Below the pieces are notes generated by a model. It saw nothing but the letters and a program-made list of their open reading frames with translations, had not been told where the DNA came from and made no database searches. A stretch of DNA of 64,000 nucleotides, from assembly GCF_037392515.1 (NCBI RefSeq), contig NC_090281.1:51030145-51094144 (forward strand), written 5' to 3'. The stretch's first letter is position 1; each line of letters starts with the position of its first letter. The position numbers and the translations under genes are program-made. Source of the stretch: Haliotis asinina (taxonomy: Eukaryota; Mollusca; Gastropoda; Lepetellida; Haliotidae). Positions 35,115-45,971 of this stretch are shown one piece after another.

Positions 35115-38100
35115 TTAACTGCTTTTCTGTTTTTTTGGTCTATCAGAGAGTGTAAGCCAGTAAAATTTAAGCCAGCAGTATGTGACGCCTATTGCGCAAT
35201 AAACAGATGTCAATAGCAGAGGGACAAAAGGGAGTCTCTGTGACAGGCCCAGTGCATGGTGGCCAATACTGTTGTACATTTCAAGAGGAACAATTCCAAG
35301 CAGGTAAAGGCTCTCCAGGGTGGACAACAGGGGCAAGGCAGTTGGCCGAGCCGGGATACTGAAACACCAGGAATTATGGAGTGAGTGAGGGAGAGTGTTT
35401 TTGGTCTCTTTTGTCAAATCATGAGTATACCATAACAGACAGTTATTACAGGATGTTTGGGATAGTTATACAGTGCACATGTCCATGCAACTATTGCTTG
35501 CTCAAGGTGCTGGTATTTGTTTTCCTCTCTCATTGGATGTCCGTCTCAGCATCATATAGTACTACAAATCTCAACTCCCTGGGGAGTATACAACTCTTGC
35601 TGTCACTAGGCGCCCCAAGTTTTATTGTGGCTCTCTCATCCTATCGATGTACCAAATTCACAGCTGGGTAGACTGGGACACAGAGTCATGGTGAGTGTGA
35701 ATTTTGTTTTGCGCCACACTCAGGAATATTACATATTCCAGCTATATGGTGGCTGTCTGTAAATAGTCAACTCAGGACCAGACTATCAAGTGATCAATAG
35801 CATGAGCATCAATCTACACAAATGGGATATCATAACATGTGTCAACCAACTCAGCAGACCTAACAACGCAATCCCATTAGTCACCTCTTACAAGAGGCAT
35901 GGGTTTCTGATGACCAATCCCAACCCGAATTATCAGGTTTGCCATATAGACAACAATCAAAATGCAAACATTCAATCCTCTGAGAAGATTGTCTATCCAC
36001 TAGGCCACAAATACAGTCTTTCTACAGGCACCTTTTCCCTTAACAGGAAGCCTCAGGACATATGGTTCACAACTTACCCATGAATCCTTCCCAGACTTGT
36101 GAAGGCATAAAAGCTATATAGTGCCAGTAGAAGTATTTTTATTGGTGTTTCTGAAACAAAAGGTATTACATTATACAAACGAGTGCATTGCAGCTTGTCA
36201 GCTCAATGTAGAACACAAGCTTCAAGTGATGCAGGTCTCTTGACTGAAATCCATAAGTAAGTGAGTGAGTGAGGTTAGTTTTACACCACACTCGGTAATA
36301 TTCTACCTATATGATGGCTGTCTGTAAATAATCAAGTCTGGACAATCCAGGGATCAACAGCATGAGCATCAGTCTGCGCATTTGGGAACCAACTCTGCAA
36401 CTCTCTAGCCAAGACTGAACAGCCAACCTTTGTCAGTATTCATATAACAGGTACTGCAAGCAACTCTGAGCGTGACAGCACACTGAAATGATTAAACAAG
36501 AAGAGGTTCAGTGTTGTGTGTGACAGCTGTACTTACCAAACTGAGTAAACAGAAGGGGAAATAATGAGTATCCACCAATGGTTGATAAAATAAGAAATAT
36601 CTGAGCTTCTTTCTTCCTCTCCATTGACAACAATCTGAAAGAACAGTGTTATATGCTTAACATTCTTGCGATACTCATTTCAACATATTGAAATGCTAAC
36701 TTCAATATGCTCAAAATAATTGCTTCAGTTCAACATATTGTCTGTGTGTCTGTCTGTGTGTCTGTCTGTGTGTCTGGACTAGATCTGATCTAATCCCCAC
36801 TTTATTACCAGAAGTTGAGTAATGACTTGTACCACACTTACATCAGTGGGATGAGGATGAGCAAGATGGCCTTTTCATGAACGTGCCAGCCGAACATGAA
36901 GGAGGCAAAGGCACACAGCGTAAGACAGCGGAGGAAACTGAGAGTCCCTCGTGGGTTGTACCAGAGTTTCATCATAGAAGGCTGAAACAGGAGGATATAG
37001 TGATTAAGTGAGTGAGTGAGTGAGTGAGCAATACTCCAGCAATATCACAGCAAGGGACACCTGAAATGGGCTTCACATATTGTACCCATATGGGGAATCA
37101 AACCCGGGTATTCAGCATGATGGGCAAACACTTTAACCACTAGGCTACCCCACTGCCCTAGGAGGCAACAGAGTGGCAGTAGTCTTGTTGTACAATATAT
37201 GTCTACTATCCTTAACTGTCAAGGTGACATATCTGTGTTATTTCTGTCATTGTAAGGATATTTCAAATATATTTTCAGATAATTTCATTGTATTTAACCC
37301 CCCAAAGCACTTCTTTTGCATTTTCTTATTTGATAGAGGAATCAGGAGCAAGAATATTGAGACTGTTCATGAAAATGTAAGTAAAGTTGAAACATATGGC
37401 ACTGTTTATACTAAGTGGTGCCTTACCATCATAGCGATATGTGTGAGCACCATAGTGGCCAGTGGGGTACAGATAAAGATTATAATTTTTATAAATCTGT
37501 GTTGCTATGCTAATTTGTGGTGAAAGAAATATTTGTTTCTGTATCCGAAATGATTGCAGCCTTTATCCACTGACAACACCACACATAACAATATCCATAC
37601 ATAGGGGAACAATAATAATTCTTATGAGGATGACAGAGGGTGCTGGTCAATGTGGGATAAAATGAAAAATGAGACATATCCCTTCCTCTGCTCAAGTCAA
37701 CTATGAAAGTATATCAAGCAACTGGAAGGAAGAATATTGAAATTGTTCATGAAAATTTATGTAACGTCAAATAACTGGCACTGTTTATACTAAGTGGTGC
37801 CTTACCATCATAGCGATAAGTGTGAGCACCATGGTGGCCAGTGGGGTCACAGAGGGCAGTATCGTATGTTGGAACTCCTGTACAAGACCACCGGTCATCG
37901 CTGCCGACCCCATAGCATCTGGTTGGACTACCTTCAACCGCACACCTGGATACAGCAAGACACAGACACAGTAACACACAGTGAGACACATGAGAGATAC
38001 TGAGACACGAGACTGACAATAACCACAAATATATCTACAACAGCATATTGACTCTCCACTCCCATCTACTGTATCTGCAGCAGAAAGTTCCCATTTTCAT

Positions 38101-41100
38101 ATGCCTCCTCCTGTCTACTGTATGTCCGCCAGAGGATGTGCCCCTCCCACCTCTGCTCCTGTCTACTGTATGTACGCCAGAGGATGTGCCCCTCCCACCT
38201 CTGCTCCTGTCTACTGAATGTCCGCCAGAGGATGTGCCCCTCCCACCTCTGCTCCTGTCTACTGAATGTCCGCCAGAGGATGTGCCCCTCCCACCTCTGC
38301 TCCTGTCTACTGTATGTACGCCAGAGGATGTGCCCCTCCCACCTCTGCTCCTGTCTACTGAATGTCCGCCAGAGGATGTGCCCCTCCCACCTCTGCTCCT
38401 GTCTACTGTATGTACGCCAGAGGATGTGCCCCTCCCACCTCTGCTCCTGTCTACTGTATGTACGCCAGAGGATGTGCCCCTCCCACCTCTGCTCCTGTCT
38501 ACTGTATGTCCGCCAGAGGATGTGCCCCTTCCACCTCTGCTCCTGTCTACTGTATGTCCGCCAGAGGATGTGCCCCTCCCACCTCTGCTCCTGTCTACTG
38601 TATGTACGCTAGAGGATGTGCCCCTCCCACCTCTGCTCCTGTCTACTGTATGTACGCCAGAGGATGTGCCCCTCCCACCTCTGCTCCTGTCTACTGTATG
38701 TACGCTAGAGGATGTGCCCCTCCCACCTCTGCTCCTGTCTACTGTATGTATGCCAGAGGATGTGCCCCTCCCACCTCTGCTCCTGTCTACTGTATGTCCG
38801 CCAGAGGATGTGCCCCTCCCACCTCTGCTCCTGTCTACTGTGCCTGCCCTGGGAATCCCCTCCCTCTCTCTCAGCTCCTGTCTATTGTACCTGCAATGGT
38901 TGCAGCTTTGTCAGCAACATTGTAGAGAGCCCAGAAGTTTGGTGCCCAGTAGGCATGGCACAGACCTCGCTTGAATGGGAACAGTCGGGACAAGACCTGC
39001 GGCAGCTGGCCCTGGCGGAAATGAATGACTGTCAGTGTGATGTACATGGGGAAAATACATACAGGTGGGTGAACCAGCTGTAACACCACCTTGAACTGAG
39101 CATTCCAGATATATACTAACAGAAACAAATAAGAGAACACAAGAAAGTACAAGTGTTCCTATTGTAATTTCCAGAATTTCACTCACAGTGGAATATAATC
39201 CTTGTGAAGAAACTTGGAAAAGAATAAAGAAACACCTGTATATTCATGTGTTCCCTTATTTGTTTCCATGAGTATATCATAGTATGCCAGATTGATACTG
39301 GAGGGAAACCAAAGAGATGCAGATCTTAGATGTTTACCACTTTATCTGAGAAGCCACAAGGAAAGGTTTGGTGATGAATCACTTAGAATAACAATCAAGA
39401 TGAAACTGGACATCCAACCCTCACCTATAACATCTTGAACTTTTCTAATCCACATTCCTCAAAAACCAGTAAACACAGAAAACTTACCAATCTCGTTTCT
39501 CTGTTTAACAGTTTAGGCATCAAAACAACACCTGCTTAACCTCATTGATAAAATGAGAGATGCAATGGTAATACAAAGATATATGTTAATTGTATAATTA
39601 TAGTTTCTATCTTATGAATACACACTGACATTTAGAAAGCGGTCAAATGTAACATATATTATATCTGAGATTAAGGTCTCAGTTAAGAACAAATTCTATT
39701 AATAGCACTCTCACTTCTTTTTTTGTGGAGGCTGATGTCTCAGCACAACATTTTCAGTAAAGTCTCACCATGTATATGAAAGGTCCGAATGATATCCCAA
39801 AGACTGACATGACCGTAAAACCTAGACTGAAGAGTTTGATGATGGAGAACGATCTCCACTGTATTGTCCCATCTGAAACAATAAACGAATGGTCCATGTA
39901 AGCTATCATTCACATGTTCCAGGTAAGCTGTCATTTAGATGAATGCCAAAGTGTGATAACTTGGATAACTTCATGTAATTTATAGCATTTGCAAGGATCA
40001 ATGCTCAGGGTGTCAATCACTGGATCATCCAACCCAGCTGCATAAATGTATACTATTATCATATAGACTGAATACTGCAGAACACACCATTAAATATAAC
40101 ACAAAACAAACACATCATATCACTTGACTAATTATATAATCACTGACGTCTACTCCCAATTCACACACATAATTGACCTTGACCTTAAATTACCTGGGGC
40201 ACTCCTGAAGCAGTAGCAGCGCAGGAGGTAGACGAAGTATGCAGGAGCGATATACAGGTAGATGTGCTTCAAGTTGAGCAGTACAGTAAACCAAAAGGCA
40301 CTAGAGATGTTTCTGCCCTGAAAAGATGAGATAATATTTGGAAAGTTGCACAAAACAAAACTGATTTAGACTGAGAATCTTTGCCTGCTCTTTTGTGCTT
40401 CTGCTTGTCCCCATCTAAAATTTGGATCTGGGATAATTATTTTTTGAACGAGTTATCATACTTTACTATCAAATGAAACTGATACCTATAAATTTTAATC
40501 CAGTTTTACCATCTCTTTAATACCAATCTCTGATTTCAGCCACTTAATTAATACCTGAAGTACAAAACTAGTTATCTCAAACCAATCCATACAAATAGGA
40601 AGTAATTGTTATGAATGAAGATTTGACAGATGGCAAATAATTTATGAGAATTTACGATTTATTTATATAATTTATGAATAATTTATCAATCATTAGGGTA
40701 TGTTGCATCATATAGTTTACCTCATGCAGTCGCACAATAGACAAAAGCAGCACACCAGTCAGGAAGCCATTGTACTGGAAATGTATGTCTGGGTGGTTAA
40801 GTCAAAACAAAAGCCCATCTTTCAGTGAAAGTACAGAGAAAGATTATAATTTTTATAAATCTGTGTTGCTATGCTAATTTGTGGTGAAAGAAATATTTGT
40901 TTCTGTATCTGAAATGATTGCAGTCTTTATCCACTGACAACACCACACATAAAAATATCCATACATAGGGGAATGAGCCTGTTGTAATGTAATTCTTATG
41001 AGGATGACAGAGGGTGCTGGTCAATGTGGGATAAAATGAAAAATGTGATATAGCCCTTCCCCTACTCAAGTAAACTATGAACATATTTCAAGCAAAGGCT

Positions 41101-44100
41101 ATTTTAAAATGAATATTAATGGTGATAGAGTTTTTAGCCAAGACAAGTTGACTTCTCCTTTCGCCAAACAAATTTCATTCCTTGAATTTAGATAGTGATA
41201 TTTTTCAAGAATAATAAAATTTAAAGATGTTGTTTGATAATGGCATCATATGTCATCTGGATCTTGAGTTGGATCCATGAACCAACAGGACTAGAAAACC
41301 TGTGGTTAGTAGTATGATAGGTTGTTTCATAAATAGTCTCCACTGTCCAACTCAGTGACCACAATAGCTGTCTACCTGCCTAGTAGCCAGTGACTTTTGA
41401 AAAGAGCTAGTAAAATTTCTGTAAAGCTGGCTAGATGGTCAAGCTGAAATTTCAAGTTTGTACGTATTTGTTTTTGTGAGTCATGAAGTCAGTTCAGTTG
41501 TTTCACCAATGAATATTCTCCAGTATTTGTCAATACTGCTAACTGAAGATGCTGATTTTTATTACCTTCATATATACTGTATACCTGTAGATTAGGATAT
41601 ACCTATAAGGATGTACATGTCATACCTCTGAAGCAATTGACAGTCACCTGAGAGTAAACTGAGTTCAGTTGAGTTCAGCCAGCAATAATACAATATAATA
41701 CAAATGCCACAAATGGGATGTTGCTGTGAAGAGTTAATTAAAGGGAGATAACTCTGTGAGTCATGGCTGACAACCCATCCCAACAGCTTTCTGGCAAGGC
41801 AAGGATACGATCAACAATCAGAAGTCCAAAGTTGGCCAGCAGCAGAACACATGTGATGAGTTTGGGACTCTCAAACAAGTCCTGTGTCTCATCTTTTCGA
41901 CTAGGCTTTAAACATTTCCTACAAAACCTGGAAAATAGATCATTTGCTTCTGTAATACCCATTTTCACCTAAAATGAATAAATAATATACCTGTGCATTT
42001 TTATTGAGCTGCACAAAAACTCTCCGATGGATAAAGGTCTTTCTCTACTCACGATTCACATGAGACAGTACATTTATGAACTTGAAACACCTGAGACACT
42101 CTCAAACAAAGTGTTCCTTATATGTTATTACTCTTATATTACCACTTCTTTATAGCTTGTTGAAAGAACATGCTGTGCATGTTTTTCTAAAAACAAAACA
42201 AAAAAACATGATATTGTCAAAACACATAATGTTCAGTCTAAGCATACTACATCCTCGATATCTCCAGGGTATACGTTCCGATAAGTCTCCACTATACCCT
42301 GGACGCATCTACGGCTCTGCCAAATAAATTTATTATCTCCCTTGACTGTCTTTTCATCCAGTCAGGTGTCTACGCTGGGAAGTTGAGCGAACCAATCAGA
42401 ACTCACTTTCGTTTTTTGAATTATCTAACCGATTATACTTGGCAACACAAACCATGCAGAGGTTCTCTGGAAGAGTTAGACGACGTTCTTCCATATGTTG
42501 TTTTAAAGTTTCGAACCTGTCAATTTGTTTGTATGATTTCCCTAAAATCTGGGACGCACTGTGGGCAAACCTTCGCAGTTGCGACCGCTACCTTTGTTGA
42601 CACTGGCAAGCTCTGTTATAACGGCGGCCTAGCTGATTGGCTACTGTGAGAAGGCGGAGCCAGCAAAGGGAGGTAATAAATTTATCTGGCAGAGCCGTAG
42701 ATGCGTCCAGGGTATAGTGGAGACTTATCGGAGTGTATACCCTGGAGATATCGAGGATGAGCATACTATGGCTCAGTATTATTTGTTACACTTCTTATTA
42801 CTGAGTCTTACAAACCCTAGTAGAAGGTCCCGCCAGCTAACCTTCCCAACTGACCAATCAGAACACAGCTAACCAAATCACAAAAGTTTACATGTGCACA
42901 TATCTTAGGACTTTTACCTTGAAAAAGTATGTACCTAAATGATTCCAAATGCTATTTTCCGCACAATCGTTTTCATGTGATGCACATGGAACATGCAACA
43001 ACACTGAGTAAACAGTTGCTGAAAATAGCGTTTTTGTCAATATTCAAGGATGTCAGCTTGCGGAAATATTACCTAATGGGAACATCACATGAGAAAGCCT
43101 ATACACTGCAGATCAAACATCTGTGTTTTTTGTGGATTTTCATGTGTTGGGAGATCAGTGTCAGTAACAGTTAAAAACAGTTAAACATTGCCGTCAAAAC
43201 CTAAACAGTAGCCATTGTGTGATTGACTAAATCTGATTGTCCTTCTTGCATTTGATTGGACAGTCACATGTCACTCAAAGATTACCTGACATGACATCCT
43301 ACTTGGGTTTGTTTGACTCAATGAAGGAGTGTAACGAATAATGATTCTTAGATTGACATAATGTATTACTACGTTCATGAACTACTGATAATTTTATAGG
43401 ATGGTACATGTAGTTCTTCTGACATGGCCACACAAAATTCTGCCTGTCCAAAATAACATGTCTGGTGCACATGTTACCGACTGAACAGTGACCAAACAGT
43501 TCTTGACATAAAAATACCACCTCAAAACATAGGTACTCACTGATTCACTGCATAGACAAAGACGAAATCAGTTCCAATGACAGAAAGCTTTTGAAACAGC
43601 ACTGTGGCTTCACTAGCATAGTTCAGGTTGGACACAACCAGCATGTTTTTGTCAAAATATTGGGCCACTTGGGACAGCGCCATCTCCAGCCAGGCAAACA
43701 AGGGGGGATAATCCAACGTCCATTCAGATGTCTTCTGCAAAAATATTTCTTTCATGCATACTAAATCACTTGGGTAAATAAAACCACAAACATATTTAAA
43801 TCATCTTTAAATGTCACAAATGATATGGACTGCTGATAGTTTCAATGGTGTTATGTCTATTATTTTGGAAACGGACAAAAATGGGTTGGGGGATAGTTGA
43901 TTTTAATAAGGGTCAGCATTATTCTAATTTTTAACTATATCATGGCAGTCTGTAAATAATTAAGGATGGTCCAGCTTAACGAGTGACTGACATGATATGC
44001 AACAACCAACACAAATGGAATACAATGTATTTAATACTTTTTCTGACACTTATGACAAAGAAAGTTTACTGGTGACTAGTCTTATCTTTGACTCCCCACT

Positions 44101-45580
44101 GGCCCTCTTTCAATAAAAATAACATTTCACATATATTTCAGCAATAAAGCCTTGACTGAGATCCAGTTACCACTTTTACTGCATGTACTACACCTTGAAG
44201 ATCATTCTAAATATAATTTTTAAACAAAAAGATGATTTTGACAAATATCATAATTTACTGAGTTGTCATATGCAGTGGCATCCTTGATATCTCCAGTGTA
44301 CATGTTCTGATAGCTTTCCACTTTACCCTGGATGCATCTAAGGCTCGGCCAGATAATTTGTTACATCCCTTTCTCGCTCTGCATTCTCACAGCAACCAAT
44401 CAGCTAAGCTGTCGTTACAACTGGGCTTGTCAGTGTCAACAAAGATAGCCATTGCAACTGTGAAGGTTTATTCGCAGTGACTCAGATTTTGAGGAAATCA
44501 TGCAGACAAATTGACAGGTCTCAAACTTCAAAAATTACATGGACAAACTCTTTCTACCTCTTTCAGAGTACCTCTGCATCATTTGCGCTGCCAAATTCAA
44601 TCAGTTAGGTAATTTAAAAAGGGAAAGTGAGTTGTGATTGGTTCCCTCAACTTCCCAGTGTAGGCACCTGATTGGGGAAAAAGCCATCCAAGGGAGGTAA
44701 TAAATTCATCAGGCAGGGCCGTAGATGCATCTATGGTATAGTGGAGACATATCAGAACGTATGATACAGTGAAAGCTCTCTAAATTGGCAGCCCTCCAAT
44801 CAGGCATGCTCACAATATCGGCTATTAAATATGGTCCCAACAGCAGCTAATTAATTTATTATCATTTACATATTTCTAAAAGCAAATACAAAGTCCTACC
44901 TCATTATACCAGTCTTTGACAGGTAGACTATGGGTTATCGCCAACCAGTTTCGATGAACTTCAAAATCTGTTGATCGGCTGCAAAACCATGTAAACACGT
45001 TATTTGCAGAGACCATATATATGTATATATGTGTGTGTGTGTGTGTGTCTGTTCGGCATATGGTCTCTGTTATTAGTAATCCCAAAATATCTCAATATTT
45101 CCATTCTCTTATATACTTTTCTAAAATCTGTCACGGGATGAACTCTTACGGAACATACAATAACATGAAGTTGAATTTATTCAACCATGGTACACAATAA
45201 CTTCTTGAGTCTTTAAATTATCAGTTCACTACAGCTCAAAGTAGCCCATGTGAAAAGGAACAAAGTGGACTGGCGAGCAAACGGTAGATCCAAGGCAAAT
45301 GGTAGATCCAAGGATCCCATATTTTTGGTGCGTTTAACATTCAACAACTTGGTATTGAGACTACAAAGTTGTTTCCCTTTCACATGTGCCGGTATGTGAC
45401 ACGTGTACATGTTGACACACAACAACTAATCGTGCCATGTCTCCCAAACAATGCATACGTGATGAAGAAATATAACAAAAACGTTCTCAACCATTTAAAT
45501 ATTACAGACACGTACTATGTTGGCATTAACAGGAGTTTGAAACTAGTGATCACGGAAGCGACGAGCCAAAACGTCGCCAT
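35115..45580 (-). CDS. ALG8: ALG8 dolichyl-P-Glc:Glc1Man9GlcNAc2-PP-dolichol glucosyltransferase, 522 aa, 13 exons
   Basis: ER-membrane GT57 enzyme that adds the second glucose to the lipid-linked N-glycan precursor. Exons in coding order: 45516-45580, 44900-44978, 43541-43734, 41809-41927, 40721-40788, 40194-40317, 39769-39872, 38891-39011, 37806-37945, 36842-36981, 36537-36634, 36078-36150, 35115-35358. All introns are GT-AG and phases join to 1,569 nt. The product starts [20 protein letters not shown]. The first luminal loop [18 protein letters not shown] is nearly identical to the human sequence, as are [89 protein letters not shown] and the final [16 protein letters not shown]. Many hydrophobic spans and a basic C-terminus (KKQKSS) fit a polytopic ER protein. 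Human ALG8 is 526 aa. The 73-nt exon 12 has only weak identity but is required by phase. Confidence 0.96.
35691..35905 (-). repeat. SINE-like element in ALG8 intron 12
   Basis: Reverse non-tRNA family: GCGCCACACTCAGGAATATT, GGACCAGACTATCAAGTGAT, GTGTCAACCAACTCAGCAGA, AGTCACCTCTTACAAGAGGC. Since ALG8 reads on the minus strand, the SINE is in gene-sense orientation. Confidence 0.8.
36260..36392 (-). repeat. SINE-like element fragment in ALG8 intron 11
   Basis: GTGAGTGAGTGAGGTTAGTT, TACACCACACTCGGTAATAT, GGACAATCCAGGGATCAACA, CATGAGCATCAGTCTGCGCA. The 5' part of the family consensus is missing. Confidence 0.75.
36726..36778. repeat. (TGTCTGTG)n microsatellite
   Basis: About 50 bp of TGTCTGTGTGTCTG repeats in ALG8 intron 10. 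Confidence 0.8.
37007..37157 (-). repeat. tRNA-derived SINE in ALG8 intron 9
   Basis: Reverse orientation: GTGAGTGAGTGAGTGAGTGA, AATACTCCAGCAATATCACA, ATTGTACCCATATGGGGAAT, B box AATCAAACCCGGG, and the A-box side CTTTAACCACTAGGCTACCC. Confidence 0.85.
37350..37470 (-). repeat. Duplicated fragment of ALG8 exon 9 with its 5' splice site
   Basis: 37427 to about 37470 repeats the last ~44 nt of ALG8 exon 9 (37806-37945). It encodes [13 protein letters not shown] where the true exon has [13 protein letters not shown]. Reading on along the minus strand, the donor GTAAGGCACCA and about 75 bp of following intron are repeated as well. It lies about 380 bp downstream in the same intron. No acceptor belonging to an exon is seen in front of it, so it is a decoy donor rather than a second exon. 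Confidence 0.8.
37469..37722 (-). repeat. ~255-bp interspersed repeat, copy 1 (ALG8 intron 9)
   Basis: Shares about 90% identity with 40838-41093: AAAGATTATAATTTTTATAA, GTTGCTATGCTAATTTGTGG, CTTTATCCACTGACAACACC, TGACAGAGGGTGCTGGTCAA. No inverted ends or clear coding capacity. The strand is arbitrary and taken as that of ALG8. Unknown family. Confidence 0.8.
38108..38842. repeat. 48-bp VNTR, 15 copies (ALG8 intron 8)
   Basis: Fifteen nearly perfect copies of a 48-bp unit (CTCCTGTCTACTGTATGTCC, GCCAGAGGATGTGCCCCTCC, CACCTCTG), plus a partial sixteenth. Because 48 is a multiple of 3, all three plus-strand frames stay open, giving repeat peptides such as [16 protein letters not shown]. These frames are antisense to ALG8 and lie in its intron between exons at 38891 and 37945. 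I treat them as artefacts. Confidence 0.95.
39993..40100 (+). repeat. Degenerate SINE in ALG8 intron 6
   Basis: GGATCAATGCTCAGGGTGTC, AATCACTGGATCATCCAACC, AGACTGAATACTGCAGAACA: a decayed non-tRNA family copy. Confidence 0.55.
40838..41093 (-). repeat. ~255-bp interspersed repeat, copy 2 (ALG8 intron 4)
   Basis: Second copy of the repeat at 37469-37722, in the same orientation, about 3.4 kb away in another ALG8 intron. Confidence 0.8.
42250..42759. mobile_element. Foldback MITE, ~90-bp inverted arms, 9-bp target duplication (MULE-like)
   Basis: Ends CATCCTCGATATCTCCAGGG and CCCTGGAGATATCGAGGATG are perfect inverted complements, and pairing extends through ACTATACCCTGGACGCATCT, CGGCTCTGCC and AATAAATTTATTATCTCCCT with few mismatches. 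It is flanked by AGCATACTA at 42241-42249 and 42760-42768. Long arms with 9-bp duplications fit Mutator-like non-autonomous elements. The interior (about 330 bp) is non-coding. It lies in ALG8 intron 3. Confidence 0.88.
43910..44030 (-). repeat. Degenerate SINE in ALG8 intron 2
   Basis: AACTATATCATGGCAGTCTG, TAAATAATTAAGGATGGTCC and GACATGATATGCAACAACCA recall the reverse non-tRNA family. Heavily mutated. Confidence 0.45.
44279..44763. mobile_element. Second MULE-like foldback MITE, inverted relative to the first, one end eroded
   Basis: Begins CATCCTTGATATCTCCAGTG, and the far arm runs GGCAGGGCCGTAGATGCATC, TATGGTATAGTGGAGACATA, then stops near ATCAGAACGTAT instead of reaching the terminal GAGGATG. 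Its interior matches the reverse complement of the 42250-42759 interior (for example CAATCAGCTAAGC and TGTCAACAAAG). It lies in ALG8 intron 2. It is more diverged than the first copy, hence probably older. Confidence 0.8.
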
Positions 45581-45971
45581 CTTGGAGATTTTTTACCTCC
45601 TCCACTGAAGATTGCTGGGGGAATTCATTTCGACATTGTCACGTATTGAACGTGTTTTAGTATCAGGTATCCTTGCAGATACATTAAAACAAAATATTTC
45701 CATATGAATTTATTTGATTTAATAGTTACGTAATTTTGTGCATTTCTTTACACAAAGGCAAAGATATATATTCTATATGCTCATGTACTATCCAATGAGT
45801 ATTCCCAATTGGAATATTGTTTCGTATTCGGAAATTTCTTGGCGAGATAAGCGAGACCATTGTACAACTCGTATTATTATATTTTTAAAGAGTGTTTTTT
45901 GTGACTACAGCAGTAAATACGTACCATATATAGTTTTTAAATACGAGAGTAATATTATCCAAGAAATCAAG
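45581..45971. promoter_or_regulatory. Divergent promoter shared by ALG8 and MRPL30
   Basis: The two start codons face away from each other, 391 bp apart. On each strand the start codon lies in an AAGATGGCG context: CCAAGATGGCGACG for ALG8 and TCAAGATGGCGTCT for MRPL30. This matches the YY1 consensus that commonly overlaps the start codon of TATA-less housekeeping genes. No TATA box is placed clearly for either gene. 45706-45910 is duplicated at 46269-46478 in MRPL30 intron 1. Confidence 0.7.
45706..45910 (+). repeat. Direct repeat, copy 1 (within divergent promoter)
   Basis: About 205 bp matching 46269-46478, including TTTTGTGCATTTCTTTACAC, CGTATTCGGAAATTTCTTGG, CGAGATAAGCGAGACCATTG and TTTTTAAAGAGTGTTTTTTG, and ending GACTACAG. 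Confidence 0.85.

Noticed and set aside
38048-39083. Three overlapping 123-308-codon plus-strand frames
   Set aside because: They come from the 48-bp VNTR (length divisible by 3) and lie antisense in an ALG8 intron.
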